A model generated the notes under the pieces. That model did not search any database. It was given only the letters and a program-made list of their open reading frames with translations, and was not told where the DNA came from. 5,197 nucleotides of DNA from Clostridia bacterium (GTDB lineage: Bacteria > Bacillota > Clostridia > Oscillospirales > Butyricicoccaceae): NCBI GenBank assembly GCA_017407765.1, contig JAFQVZ010000304.1, forward strand, positions 1 to 5,197, given 5' to 3'. Both the position numbers and the translations under genes were made by a program. Below, piece after piece: positions 1 to 5,015 of this stretch (the stretch's first letter is position 1; each line of letters opens with the position of its first letter).

Positions 1-641
1 ATGTCGCACTCGGCAAGGATGGTGCCGATGAGAATGATGCCCAGAGGGCCTGTGATGCTGCCGAGGCTGACAACGACAGTCTCGACGGTGTAGGGCACCT
101 GAATGCCCAGCAGCATACGGCCTACACCCAGAACAACGCCGATAATGCCGGGGTTGGTGACGACCTTTTTAATAAGCGCCGCGCCCTTCTGGTCGGGAGA
201 GAGGAAGGCAATGCCCACCGACCAGTTGAATACTACGTTGGAAATGAGATAGAAGGAGCCATAGAAGGTTCCCATCTCGCCGAAGGCGCTGGATACCAGA
301 GGCAGGCCGATGAAGCCGATGTTGCCGACCAGCAGGGTGAACTTCATGATCGAGCGCTTGCCGGGCTCGGCAAACTTATAGATAAATCCGCCTATCAGCC
401 ATGCAAAAACACATACTCCCGAGGAGATAAACAGAACGGCTGCGCCTTCCTTTATCATATCAGCGGTCATATCGCCCAGGAAGGATTTGAATACCATGCA
501 GGGCAGCGTTACCTTGAGGCAGAAGTCGGTGAAGCCACTTCGGTTCTTGCCCGTTATCATTCCGGTTTTGCTTAAAACAACGCCGATGATCATATATGTC
601 AATATCACCGACAGCGATTTGAGCAGTACATTGATGTCCAT
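1..641 (-). CDS. AEC-family (auxin efflux carrier-like) permease, N-terminal part
   Basis: A reading frame opens at the ATG at 641-639 and stays open for 213 codons to the left edge, so the C-terminal third (about 100 residues, if the family norm of about 300-320 applies) is missing. The start is preceded by a purine-rich AAGGGAAAGGGAT stretch and a good promoter. The peptide is strongly hydrophobic, with helices near residues 5-24, 66-88, 100-120, 127-146, 164-180 and 186-210. Three motifs match the family: LPCMVFKSF at about 46-54, GNIGFIGLPLV at about 106-116 and NPGIIGVVLG at about 163-172. AEC proteins are secondary transporters of the inner membrane; characterised bacterial members move malate, malonate and similar small organic anions. 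The substrate cannot be read here. It appears to be transcribed alone, since a terminator separates it from the tRNA upstream. Confidence 0.9.
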   Translation of the reverse strand, partial: MDINVLLKSLSVILTYMIIGVVLSKTGMITGKNRSGFTDFCLKVTLPCMVFKSFLGDMTADMIKEGAAVLFISSGVCVFAWLIGGFIYKFAEPGKRSIMKFTLLVGNIGFIGLPLVSSAFGEMGTFYGSFYLISNVVFNWSVGIAFLSPDQKGAALIKKVVTNPGIIGVVLGVGRMLLGIQVPYTVETVVVSLGSITGPLGIILIGTILAECD

Positions 642-674
642 AAATACATCCCTTTCCCTTTTTGTTATATTATG

Positions 675-703
675 ATTTTATATTATAAATCACTTATGTG
701 CAA
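675..703 (-). promoter_or_regulatory. Sigma-A type promoter of the AEC permease gene
   Basis: On the minus strand TTGCAC (698-703) is followed by exactly 17 bases and TAAAAT (675-680). The spacer itself contains a second TATAAT-like stretch, so the precise -10 is uncertain. It lies about 34 bases upstream of the permease ATG and just downstream of the tRNA-Leu terminator, so the permease probably has its own transcript. Confidence 0.6.
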
Positions 704-710
704 CAGAAAG

Positions 711-743
711 AGCAAAAGAAAAACAGCGGCATTTCTGCCGCTG
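711..743 (-). terminator. Intrinsic terminator of tRNA-Leu
   Basis: A perfect 8-bp GC-rich stem, CAGCGGCA (724-731) with TGCCGCTG (736-743), closes a 4-base loop. On the minus strand it is followed by TTTTTCTTTTG (723 downwards). This is the expected form of a Rho-independent terminator, about 46 bases beyond the tRNA 3' end. On the plus strand the tail is only CTCTTCTTT, so action is mainly toward minus-strand transcripts. Confidence 0.8.
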
Positions 744-774
744 CTCTTCTTTACACTACATAGGAAGGAGATTA

Positions 775-945
775 TTATGAAAAAACATCTGGTGCGTTCG
801 GAGGGACTTGAACCCTCAAGGATATCTCCACCGGCTCCTGAAACCGGCGCGTCTGCCATTCCGCCACGAGCGCATATTGAAGAAGAATACCACCTGAGCT
901 TCGCCGCCGGAATATTCTCTTCTCGTTCATGTTGGTTTTCATCAT
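775..945 (-). other. Mini-ORF with good ribosome binding site that runs into tRNA-Leu (56 codons)
   Basis: On the minus strand AAAGAGGTG (952-960) lies six bases before tandem ATG codons at 945-943 and 942-940. The frame reads MMKTNMNEKRIFRRRSSGG and continues through the whole tRNA gene to a TAA at 775-777. The tRNA-derived part is certainly not a conserved protein. The first 20 or so codons could be a leader peptide, or the remnant of a gene whose start region was duplicated (unit B has a similar start). I do not recognise a product and doubt that it is a functional protein gene. Confidence 0.2.
790..873 (-). tRNA. tRNA-Leu (anticodon CAG)
   Basis: Read on the minus strand, this folds as a class II tRNA with an encoded CCA (790-792) and discriminator A. 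The T arm is GAGGG-UUCAAGU-CCCUC. The anticodon arm is CCGGU-UUCAGGA-GCCGG with anticodon CAG at 838-840, reading the CUG codon. The long variable arm has a GGA/UCC stem. The acceptor strands GCGCUCG and CGAACGC pair at six of seven positions; position 4-69 is a C-A mismatch, which is unusual. Length is 84 nt with CCA, normal for leucine tRNA. Processing by RNase P from a longer transcript is likely because the best upstream promoters are about 130 and 295 bp away. A weak TATTCT at 884-889 is an alternative close start. Confidence 0.95.
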
Positions 946-1052
946 CTTTAGCACCTCTTTCTTTTTCTGATTTTTATCGGGGCTCTTATTTATGGCTCTA
1001 TTATATCATTTATTTTTATCCGAGCCTCTCTGCCTTGGATTTTTGATGTCGG
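901..1052 (-). repeat. Tandem promoter-leader repeat, unit A (tRNA-proximal)
   Basis: This segment recurs at 1071-1219 at an offset of 167-170 bp. The 37 bases at 981-1017 are identical to 1148-1184. Similarity extends through the CACCTCTTT box (952-960), a GCCGCC-containing block (901-910) and an ATGTCGG block (1046-1052). Read on the minus strand, the unit has an extended -10 box, an AT-rich leader, a Shine-Dalgarno and a short basic reading frame ending near CGGCGGCGAAGC. It looks like a small tandem duplication of a regulatory or leader region. Confidence 0.8.
1000..1008 (-). promoter_or_regulatory. Extended -10 promoter element of unit A
   Basis: On the minus strand TGATATAAT (1008-1000) is a perfect TATAAT with the TG extension that allows a weak -35. 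The hexamer 17 bases upstream is GAGGCT, not a recognisable -35. It would start a transcript about 120 bases upstream of mature tRNA-Leu. The 26 bases at 997-1022 closely resemble the MATE promoter at 1441-1466 on the other strand. Confidence 0.45.
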
Positions 1053-1057
1053 AGCTT

Positions 1058-1117
1058 TTATCTCAGGCTTTGCCGCCGTAAGTTTCCTCTTCCCTTAAAG
1101 GTATTCTTCACTGTCAT
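1058..1117 (-). other. 19-codon mini-ORF of unit B
   Basis: On the minus strand the AAAGAGGTG box (1119-1127) is followed by a possible GTG start at 1111-1109 (7-base spacing) or an ATG at 1117, which is too close to the box. The frame from the ATG reads MTVKNTFKGRGNLRRQSLR and stops at TAA 1058-1060. It resembles the start of the unit A frame: both are short and rich in Lys/Arg, with a CGGCGGC-encoded Arg pair. Equivalent position in both units argues for common origin. Function is unknown, and it may simply be decayed sequence. Confidence 0.2.
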
Positions 1118-1219
1118 TCACCTCTTTCTTTTTTATATTTTGTATCGGGCTCTTATTTATGGCTCTATTATATCATTTATTTTTCCCCTGTCTTTTTCAC
1201 CCTGGACTTTCAATGTCGG
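1071..1219 (-). repeat. Tandem promoter-leader repeat, unit B (distal)
   Basis: This is the partner of unit A, with the same order of blocks: GCCGCC block (1071-1080), CACCTCTTT (1119-1127), the 37-base identical core (1148-1184) and ATGTCGG (1213-1219). The two units abut almost head to tail. Beyond 1219 a GGCGGC at about 1229-1234 might be the eroded edge of a third unit, but I cannot support that firmly. Divergence lies mainly outside the core, so the core may be under selection or the duplication may be recent there. Confidence 0.8.
1167..1175 (-). promoter_or_regulatory. Extended -10 promoter element of unit B
   Basis: TGATATAAT on the minus strand, identical to that of unit A and 167 bp further upstream. 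The candidate -35 at 17-base spacing is AAAGAC, a poor match. With the unit A copy it would give two staggered starts reading toward tRNA-Leu. Confidence 0.4.
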
Positions 1220-1248
1220 GAGTGTTGTGGCGGCATCCTCGCGTCTTA

Positions 1249-1386
1249 GCCCTCTTTGGGAAAGAGGGTGGCAGGCGAAGCCTGACGGGTGTTTGGCCAG
1301 CAGTCTTACGCCAGCCGCCATGTTGACGGATAACCACCTTGCCAAACCTCAGTCAGCTGCGCTGACAGCTCCTTTCAAAAGGAGCC
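1249..1386. repeat. MITE-like palindromic intergenic repeat with paired hairpin arms
   Basis: Two arms of about 48 bases face each other around a core of about 43 bases. The left arm has hairpin CCCTCTTT/AAAGAGGG (1250-1268), hairpin CAGGC/GCCTG (1272-1284) and GTTTGGC (1291-1297). The right arm in mirror order has GCCAAAC (1341-1347), hairpin GTCAGC/GCTGAC (1352-1366) and hairpin GCTCCTTT/AAAGGAGC (1368-1385). Sequence identity between arms is partial but the architecture is the same. No transposase frame is present, so this is a non-autonomous, probably mobile or formerly mobile, intergenic element. It separates the repeat units from the MATE promoter. Confidence 0.7.
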
Positions 1387-1434
1387 TTGGATGCGCCCCC
1401 GCAAAAGCCCCTGATATTTAATCGTTTATCTATC

Positions 1435-1463
1435 TTGCGCCGGATAAAACCATCTGATATAAT
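1435..1463 (+). promoter_or_regulatory. Promoter of the MATE transporter gene
   Basis: TTGCGC (1435-1440), 17 bases, then TATAAT (1458-1463) with the extended TG at 1455-1456. The expected start lies near 1470, leaving a short leader of about 30 bases with the AAGAGGTG ribosome binding site at 1487-1494. A second TATAAT at 1472-1477 lacks a clear -35. No operator palindrome is obvious. Confidence 0.7.
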
Positions 1464-1499
1464 AGAAAAGTTATAATTTCAAGAATAAGAGGTGTATAA

Positions 1500-2894
1500 A
1501 TGTCCAAGCTTTCAAATCTCTTTGCGGCTCAGGATATGACCGAGGGTACCCCCTGGAAAAAAATCGTATCTTTTGCCATCCCTCTGCTGATAGGCAACAT
1601 TGCCCAGCAGCTTTATAATACCGCCGACTCGGTTATCGTCGGCAAGTTCGTCGGCGACCTTGCTCTCGCCGCTGTTGGCGGCTGCGGCCCCCTCATCAAC
1701 CTGCTGATCGTCCTCTTTGTAGGCATCTCCACCGGCGCCGGCATTATGGTCGCCCAGTATTTCGGCGCACGCCGTAAGGAAGACCTTTCGGGTGCCGTCG
1801 GCACCTGCATGATGCTGACCCTCATCGCTTCGCTGTTTATGATGGTCGTAGGCACAATGATCTCCGAACCCATGCTCAGGCTGGTAGATACACCCGCCGA
1901 GACCTTCGATATGTGTCTGTCTTATCTGCGTATCTACTTCCTCAGCATCGCCGGCATGGGCTTCTATAACATCCTGGCCGGTATCCTCCGCGGTATGGGC
2001 GACTCGATCAGCGCGCTTAAGTATCTTATCGTAGCAGCTCTGCTCAACATCGCTCTCGACCTGCTGTTTGTTGCCAAGTTTGGCATGGCTGTTCAGGGCG
2101 TTGCCATCGCCACCGCCATTGCTCAGTTTATCTCGGCCATGCTCAGCGCAAAGAAGCTCTTCTCCATGCGCGATGTCATGCATCTTGAAAAGCGTCACTT
2201 CAAGATCCACAAGGTCTATGCCTCCCAGCTGATTCGCCTCGGCCTTCCCTCGGGCCTTGCTCAGGCAGTCATGTCCTGCTCGGCTCTGGTAGTTCAGTCG
2301 CTGACCAACTCCTTCGGCGCCACCTTCGTCGCCTGCAACACCATCGTAATGCGTGTCGACGGCTTCGTTATGATGCCCAACTTCTCCTTCGGCAACGCCA
2401 TGACCACCTATACAGGCCAGAACATCGGTGCCGGCCGCATCGACCGTGTTGAACAGGGCGTTAAGGACGGCCTCAAGCTGATCATCGGCACAGCAACGGC
2501 TATCGTTGCCGTTATCGTTGTCTTCGGCCCCGTCCTCATGGGCTTCTTCACCGACACACAGTCGCTGATCGATATGGCCACACAGATGATGCGTATCGTA
2601 GCTCCCGGCTATATCGCCTTTGCCGTTACACAGTCGCTCTCGGGCGTTATGCGCGGCGCCGGCGACACCACAACTCCCATGTGGATCTCCTTCTTCACAA
2701 CGCTGGTCGTTCGTGTTCCCCTTGCATATCTGCTGGCTTACCTCACACGCAGCGCCGAGAATCCCAACGGTGACCCCCGCGTCATCTTCTTCTCGCTCCT
2801 CTGCTCGTGGACAGTCGGCTGTATCATCAATGTTCTTGCCTACCGCCGCGGCAAGTGGCGCACAAAGGCCAAGATGAAGAGAGTCGAAGAATAA
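1500..2894 (+). CDS. MATE-family multidrug/metabolite efflux transporter
   Basis: 464 residues, normal for the family (about 440-470). MATE proteins sit in the inner membrane as twelve helices in two six-helix halves and export cationic drugs, toxins or metabolites in exchange for Na+ or H+. The N-terminal signature is clear: MTEGTPWKKIVSFAIPLL at about 13-30, followed by the QQLYNTADSVIVG motif at about 36-48 and AAVGG at about 57-61. The internal duplication shows as GILRGMGDS (161-169) in the first half and SGVMRGAGDTTTPM (381-394) in the second. The tail after about 448 is basic and cytoplasmic. The ATG at 1500 is chosen because AAGAGGTG precedes it by five bases. The gene stands alone between its own promoter and terminator. 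Of the MATE subfamilies it resembles the DinF-like/clostridial type rather than classical NorM, but substrate and coupling ion cannot be read. Confidence 0.95.
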   Translation: MSKLSNLFAAQDMTEGTPWKKIVSFAIPLLIGNIAQQLYNTADSVIVGKFVGDLALAAVGGCGPLINLLIVLFVGISTGAGIMVAQYFGARRKEDLSGAVGTCMMLTLIASLFMMVVGTMISEPMLRLVDTPAETFDMCLSYLRIYFLSIAGMGFYNILAGILRGMGDSISALKYLIVAALLNIALDLLFVAKFGMAVQGVAIATAIAQFISAMLSAKKLFSMRDVMHLEKRHFKIHKVYASQLIRLGLPSGLAQAVMSCSALVVQSLTNSFGATFVACNTIVMRVDGFVMMPNFSFGNAMTTYTGQNIGAGRIDRVEQGVKDGLKLIIGTATAIVAVIVVFGPVLMGFFTDTQSLIDMATQMMRIVAPGYIAFAVTQSLSGVMRGAGDTTTPMWISFFTTLVVRVPLAYLLAYLTRSAENPNGDPRVIFFSLLCSWTVGCIINVLAYRRGKWRTKAKMKRVEE

Positions 2895-2898
2895 TCAC

Positions 2899-2927
2899 AA
2901 AAACGTCCGCCTTTGGCGGACGTTTTT
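2899..2927. terminator. Bidirectional terminator between convergent genes
   Basis: A perfect 13-bp stem, AAAAACGTCCGCC (2899-2911) with GGCGGACGTTTTT (2915-2927), closes a 3-base loop. It ends in a T run on both strands. It begins four bases after the MATE stop codon and ends three bases before the stop codon of the minus-strand gene, so one hairpin serves both transcription units. Confidence 0.93.
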
Positions 2928-2930
2928 CAT

Positions 2931-3257
2931 TTACTTCTTTTTATATTTTCTCTCAATAACCGAAGTATAAACGATCATCGCTGCGATCATTTCGGCTACG
3001 ACTCCCACGCATGAAAGAAGTATCCATGCACTATTTTCCATAAGCAGCGGAAGCCCCAAAAGCACAAAGACGATGCCTGTCACAGAAAACAGCCGGAACA
3101 TGGCCCGGTTGTATTTTTTCACATCTGTGACCGGAAACATCCGGGCATTGGCCCAAAAGCCTACTGCTTTTTCAGAAAACAGAGCATATATGCCTAAAGA
3201 GATGAAGAAAACACCCATTGCACACCATATTCCAAAGCCGATAAATGTCCCCTGCAT
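2931..3257 (-). CDS. Small three-helix membrane protein, DUF3784-like
   Basis: 108 residues with membrane segments at about 4-27, 54-72 and 77-98 and a Lys-rich C-terminal tail (KYKKK), which predicts that the tail is cytoplasmic. Between helices 1 and 2 is the stretch FSEKAVGFWANARMFPV then TDVKKYNRAM, about residues 27-53. From memory, FWAN plus VxDVKxYNRA is the hallmark of DUF3784-type membrane proteins of Firmicutes, whose function is unknown. The start lies 21 bases after the stop of the dehydrogenase gene, with AAAGGGA as ribosome binding site, so the two are co-transcribed. Its codons look more AT-rich than those of its neighbours. No catalytic residues are visible. A functional link to the flavoprotein is suggested only by position. 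Confidence 0.75.
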   Translation of the reverse strand: MQGTFIGFGIWCAMGVFFISLGIYALFSEKAVGFWANARMFPVTDVKKYNRAMFRLFSVTGIVFVLLGLPLLMENSAWILLSCVGVVAEMIAAMIVYTSVIERKYKKK

Positions 3258-3278
3258 TGTGCTTCCCTTTCTGTCCTC

Positions 3279-4652
3279 TTACAGATTCTCGGAAATATAT
3301 CTCGCTACATACACACCGCTGGCCGATGCGTGTGACAGCGAATGAGTAATGCCGCTGCAGTCGCCAATAACAAACAGACCCTTATGACAGGTCTCGAGGT
3401 TATTGTCCAGCGCTACCTCCATGTTATAGAACTTGACCTCTACACCGTAAAGCAGGGTATCCTCGCCCGCGGTGCCGGGGGCGATCTTGTCAAGGGCATA
3501 GATCATCTCGATGATGCCGTCGAGGATGCGCTTGGGTATGACCAGGCTCAGGTCGCCAGGCGTTGCCGAAAGGGTGGCCTGGGTGAACGACTCTTCAATG
3601 CGGCTCTTTGTCGAGCGTCTGCCCCTTATAAGGTCGCCGAAGCGCTGGACGATAACGCCGCCGCCCAGCATATTGGACAGACGTGCGATGCTTTCGCCAT
3701 AGCCGTTGGAGTCCTTGAAGGGTTCGGAGAAATGCTTGGCTACCAGAAGGGCAAAGTTGGTGTTTTCGGTCTGCATGACAGGGTCTTCATAACTGTGGCC
3801 GTTGACCGTTACGATGCCGTTGGTGTTCTCGTTTACAACGGCGCCCTTGGGGTTCATACAGAAGGTTCTGACAAGGTCGCCGTACTTCTCGGTGCGGTAG
3901 ACTATCTTGCTCTCATAGAGCTCGTCGGTCAGATGCGAGAAGATGGCATAAGGCAGCTCGACACGCACGCCGATATCGACGCGGTTGCTCTTTGTGGGGA
4001 TACCGAGGTCGCGGCACACCTTTTCCATCCACTTGCTGCCGCTGCGTCCGCCCGAAATGATGCACTGTGCGCTCTCGAAAACCTCGCCTTTGGCGGTGAC
4101 CACGCGATAGCCCTCCTCCAGCTTCTCGACCGTGTCGGCCGGGGTGTTGAAGAAGAACTCGACCTTATCCCTCAGATGCTCATAGAGGTTTTCCAGCACG
4201 ACATAGTTGATGTCGGTGCCCAGATGCCTTACCGAGGCATCCAGCAGGTGGAGGCCGTTCTGCAGGCAGAGCTTTTTGATGTCGGTGTTGGCGGTGGTAT
4301 AGAGCTTAGTGCCCTCGCCGCCGTTCTCAAGGTTGATCTTATCGACATAGTGCATCAGCTCCAGAGCCTCGGCCTTGCCGATATATTCATAGAGAGTTCC
4401 GCCAAACTCATTCGTGATGTTATACTTACCGTCGGAAAATGCGCCTGCGCCGCCGAAGCCGTTCATAATAGAGCAGGTCTTGCAGCCGATGCACGACTTG
4501 ATTTTTTTGCCGTCGATGGGGCATTTTCTTTTATCGAGAGGGTTGCCGGCCTCGAGGACAGCCACCCTGAGCTGAGGCTGAAGCTTTACAAGCTCATAGG
4601 CCGAGAAGATGCCGCCGGGGCCTGCACCGATTATCAAGACGTCATATTTCAT
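3279..4652 (-). CDS. FAD-dependent dehydrogenase (COG2509-like) with four-cysteine motif
   Basis: 457 residues from the ATG at 4652-4650, which has a consensus AGGAGGT (4660-4666) seven bases upstream. An in-frame ATG further upstream at 4718 lies in the -35 box of the promoter and is rejected. The N-terminus is a Rossmann FAD-binding fold: MKYDVLIIGAGPGG with GxGPGG at 9-14 and an acidic VLEAG end of the second strand at about 32-36. Next come Cys44, Cys54, Cys57 and Cys60 (C-x9-C-x2-C-x2-C), followed by GFGGAGAFSDGKYN at 65-78, typical of the COG2509 group. The C-terminal GDCSG at about 430-434 and SHASASGVYVA form the second half of the FAD site. Close relatives are annotated as uncharacterised NAD(P)/FAD-dependent oxidoreductases; no substrate is established. 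The cysteines could hold an iron-sulphur cluster or be redox active, which is inference. First gene of a two-gene operon, probably cytoplasmic. Confidence 0.92.
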   Translation of the reverse strand: MKYDVLIIGAGPGGIFSAYELVKLQPQLRVAVLEAGNPLDKRKCPIDGKKIKSCIGCKTCSIMNGFGGAGAFSDGKYNITNEFGGTLYEYIGKAEALELMHYVDKINLENGGEGTKLYTTANTDIKKLCLQNGLHLLDASVRHLGTDINYVVLENLYEHLRDKVEFFFNTPADTVEKLEEGYRVVTAKGEVFESAQCIISGGRSGSKWMEKVCRDLGIPTKSNRVDIGVRVELPYAIFSHLTDELYESKIVYRTEKYGDLVRTFCMNPKGAVVNENTNGIVTVNGHSYEDPVMQTENTNFALLVAKHFSEPFKDSNGYGESIARLSNMLGGGVIVQRFGDLIRGRRSTKSRIEESFTQATLSATPGDLSLVIPKRILDGIIEMIYALDKIAPGTAGEDTLLYGVEVKFYNMEVALDNNLETCHKGLFVIGDCSGITHSLSHASASGVYVARYISENL

Positions 4653-4659
4653 ATAGGAT

Positions 4660-4666
4660 ACCTCCT
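4660..4666 (-). promoter_or_regulatory. Ribosome binding site that fixes the dehydrogenase start
   Basis: AGGAGGT on the minus strand, seven bases before the ATG at 4652. It decides between this start and an upstream in-frame ATG at 4718 that would add 22 residues (including MTRFIWQRYNLKRQ) ahead of the Rossmann strand. FAD-binding folds usually begin within a few residues of the N-terminus, which agrees with the shorter form. Confidence 0.9.
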
Positions 4667-4688
4667 GTTTATCTTTCTGCCGTTTCAA

Positions 4689-4718
4689 ATTATATCTTTG
4701 CCATATAAATCTTGTCAA
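4689..4718 (-). promoter_or_regulatory. Promoter of the dehydrogenase-membrane protein operon
   Basis: On the minus strand TTGACA (4713-4718), 18 bases and TATAAT (4689-4694), both boxes perfect. Transcription should start near 4682, leaving a leader of about 30 bases before the ATG at 4652. Confidence 0.85.
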
Positions 4719-4767
4719 TACGGCATATACGAGCCCGGGTAATGCGTCTTTAATGATATATTTTCTC

Positions 4768-4796
4768 TTGACAAACCGTTTCTTTTATAGTATTCT
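4768..4796 (+). promoter_or_regulatory. Promoter of tRNA-Ser
   Basis: TTGACA (4768-4773), 17 bases, TATTCT (4791-4796). The start would fall near 4803, giving a short 5' extension of about 28 bases for RNase P to remove. It is divergent from the dehydrogenase promoter, with about 50 bases between the two -35 boxes. In that gap I see no clear operator. Confidence 0.85.
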
Positions 4797-4830
4797 ATCA
4801 AAAGACCCGCCGAATACGGGGAATGAATAC

Positions 4831-4922
4831 GGAGCGGTATCGAAGAGGTCATAACGGGCTCGACTCGAAATCGAGTAATCCTGTAAAAGGGACCGTGGGT
4901 TCGAATCCCACCCGCTCCGCCA
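4831..4922 (+). tRNA. tRNA-Ser (anticodon CGA)
   Basis: The acceptor stem GGAGCGG (4831-4837) pairs fully with CCGCTCC (4912-4918), followed by discriminator G and an encoded CCA (4920-4922). The anticodon arm is CTCGA-CTCGAAA-TCGAG with anticodon CGA at 4866-4868, decoding UCG. The long variable arm (TCCT/AGGGA) and the T arm GTGGG-TTCGAAT-CCCAC are as expected for a class II serine tRNA. Length is 92 nt with CCA. Discriminator G is the identity base of serine tRNAs. It is a single-gene transcription unit with its own promoter and terminator. Confidence 0.97.
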
Positions 4923-4923
4923 G

Positions 4924-4959
4924 AAAAAGCACTGCTTATGCAGTGCTTTTTTGTTTTTA
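4924..4959 (+). terminator. Intrinsic terminator of tRNA-Ser
   Basis: AAAAAGCACTGC (4924-4935) pairs perfectly with GCAGTGCTTTTT (4940-4951) around a 4-base loop, followed by a T-rich tail to 4959. It starts two bases after the CCA end of the tRNA, so very little 3' trailer is made. Confidence 0.93.
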
Positions 4960-4963
4960 TAAA

Positions 4964-5012
4964 GCCTTCCCCTTGATGGGGAAGGGGGACCGCTTTAGCG
5001 GTGGATGAGGTG
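4964..5012. repeat. Two-hairpin intergenic repeat arm
   Basis: Hairpin CCTTCCCC/GGGGAAGG (4965-4985) is followed by hairpin ACCGCT/AGCGGT (4989-5002) and GGATGAGGTG (5003-5012). The plan (pyrimidine-purine hairpin, then GC hairpin, then GGRTGAGGTG-like end) matches the arms of the element at 1249-1386. It is a single arm here, probably a partial or composite copy. No coding potential. Confidence 0.7.
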
Positions 5013-5015
5013 TAT

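Noticed and set aside
672..1046. 124-codon plus-strand ORF containing RSEGLEPSRISPPAPETGA-type peptide
   Set aside because: The peptide is the antisense translation of tRNA-Leu, a well-known source of spurious protein entries; the rest covers the repeat units and low-complexity T-rich sequence.
901..1219. CRISPR-like array suggested by direct repeats
   Set aside because: There are only two units, each about 167 bp and with promoter-like content; no short regular repeats and spacers, and no cas genes.
1140..1421. 93-codon plus-strand and 62-codon minus-strand ORFs over the repeats
   Set aside because: Both simply read through unit B and the MITE-like hairpins, with no ribosome binding site and no recognisable protein.
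1435..1499. Riboswitch upstream of the MATE gene (for example a guanidine-type element)
   Set aside because: The expected leader is only about 30 bases, too short for a known aptamer, and no terminator-antiterminator pair is visible.
1512..2210. 232-codon minus-strand ORF inside the MATE gene
   Set aside because: Antisense shadow of the MATE reading frame; composition is His/Asp/Gly-rich without motifs, and the MATE frame explains the sequence.
2620..2877. 85-codon plus-strand ORF in another frame of the MATE gene
   Set aside because: Out-of-frame shadow in codon-biased sequence, with no start signal.
3342..4742. 466-codon plus-strand ORF opposite the dehydrogenase
   Set aside because: It is the antisense shadow of a gene with strong GC-rich codon bias. 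The minus-strand frame has clear FAD motifs, promoter and ribosome binding site, whereas this frame shows no recognisable fold.
4823..5008. 61-codon plus-strand ORF over tRNA-Ser
   Set aside because: It translates the tRNA, its terminator and a hairpin repeat (LDSKSSNPVKGTVGSNPTRSA is a typical tRNA-Ser artefact), with no ribosome binding site.
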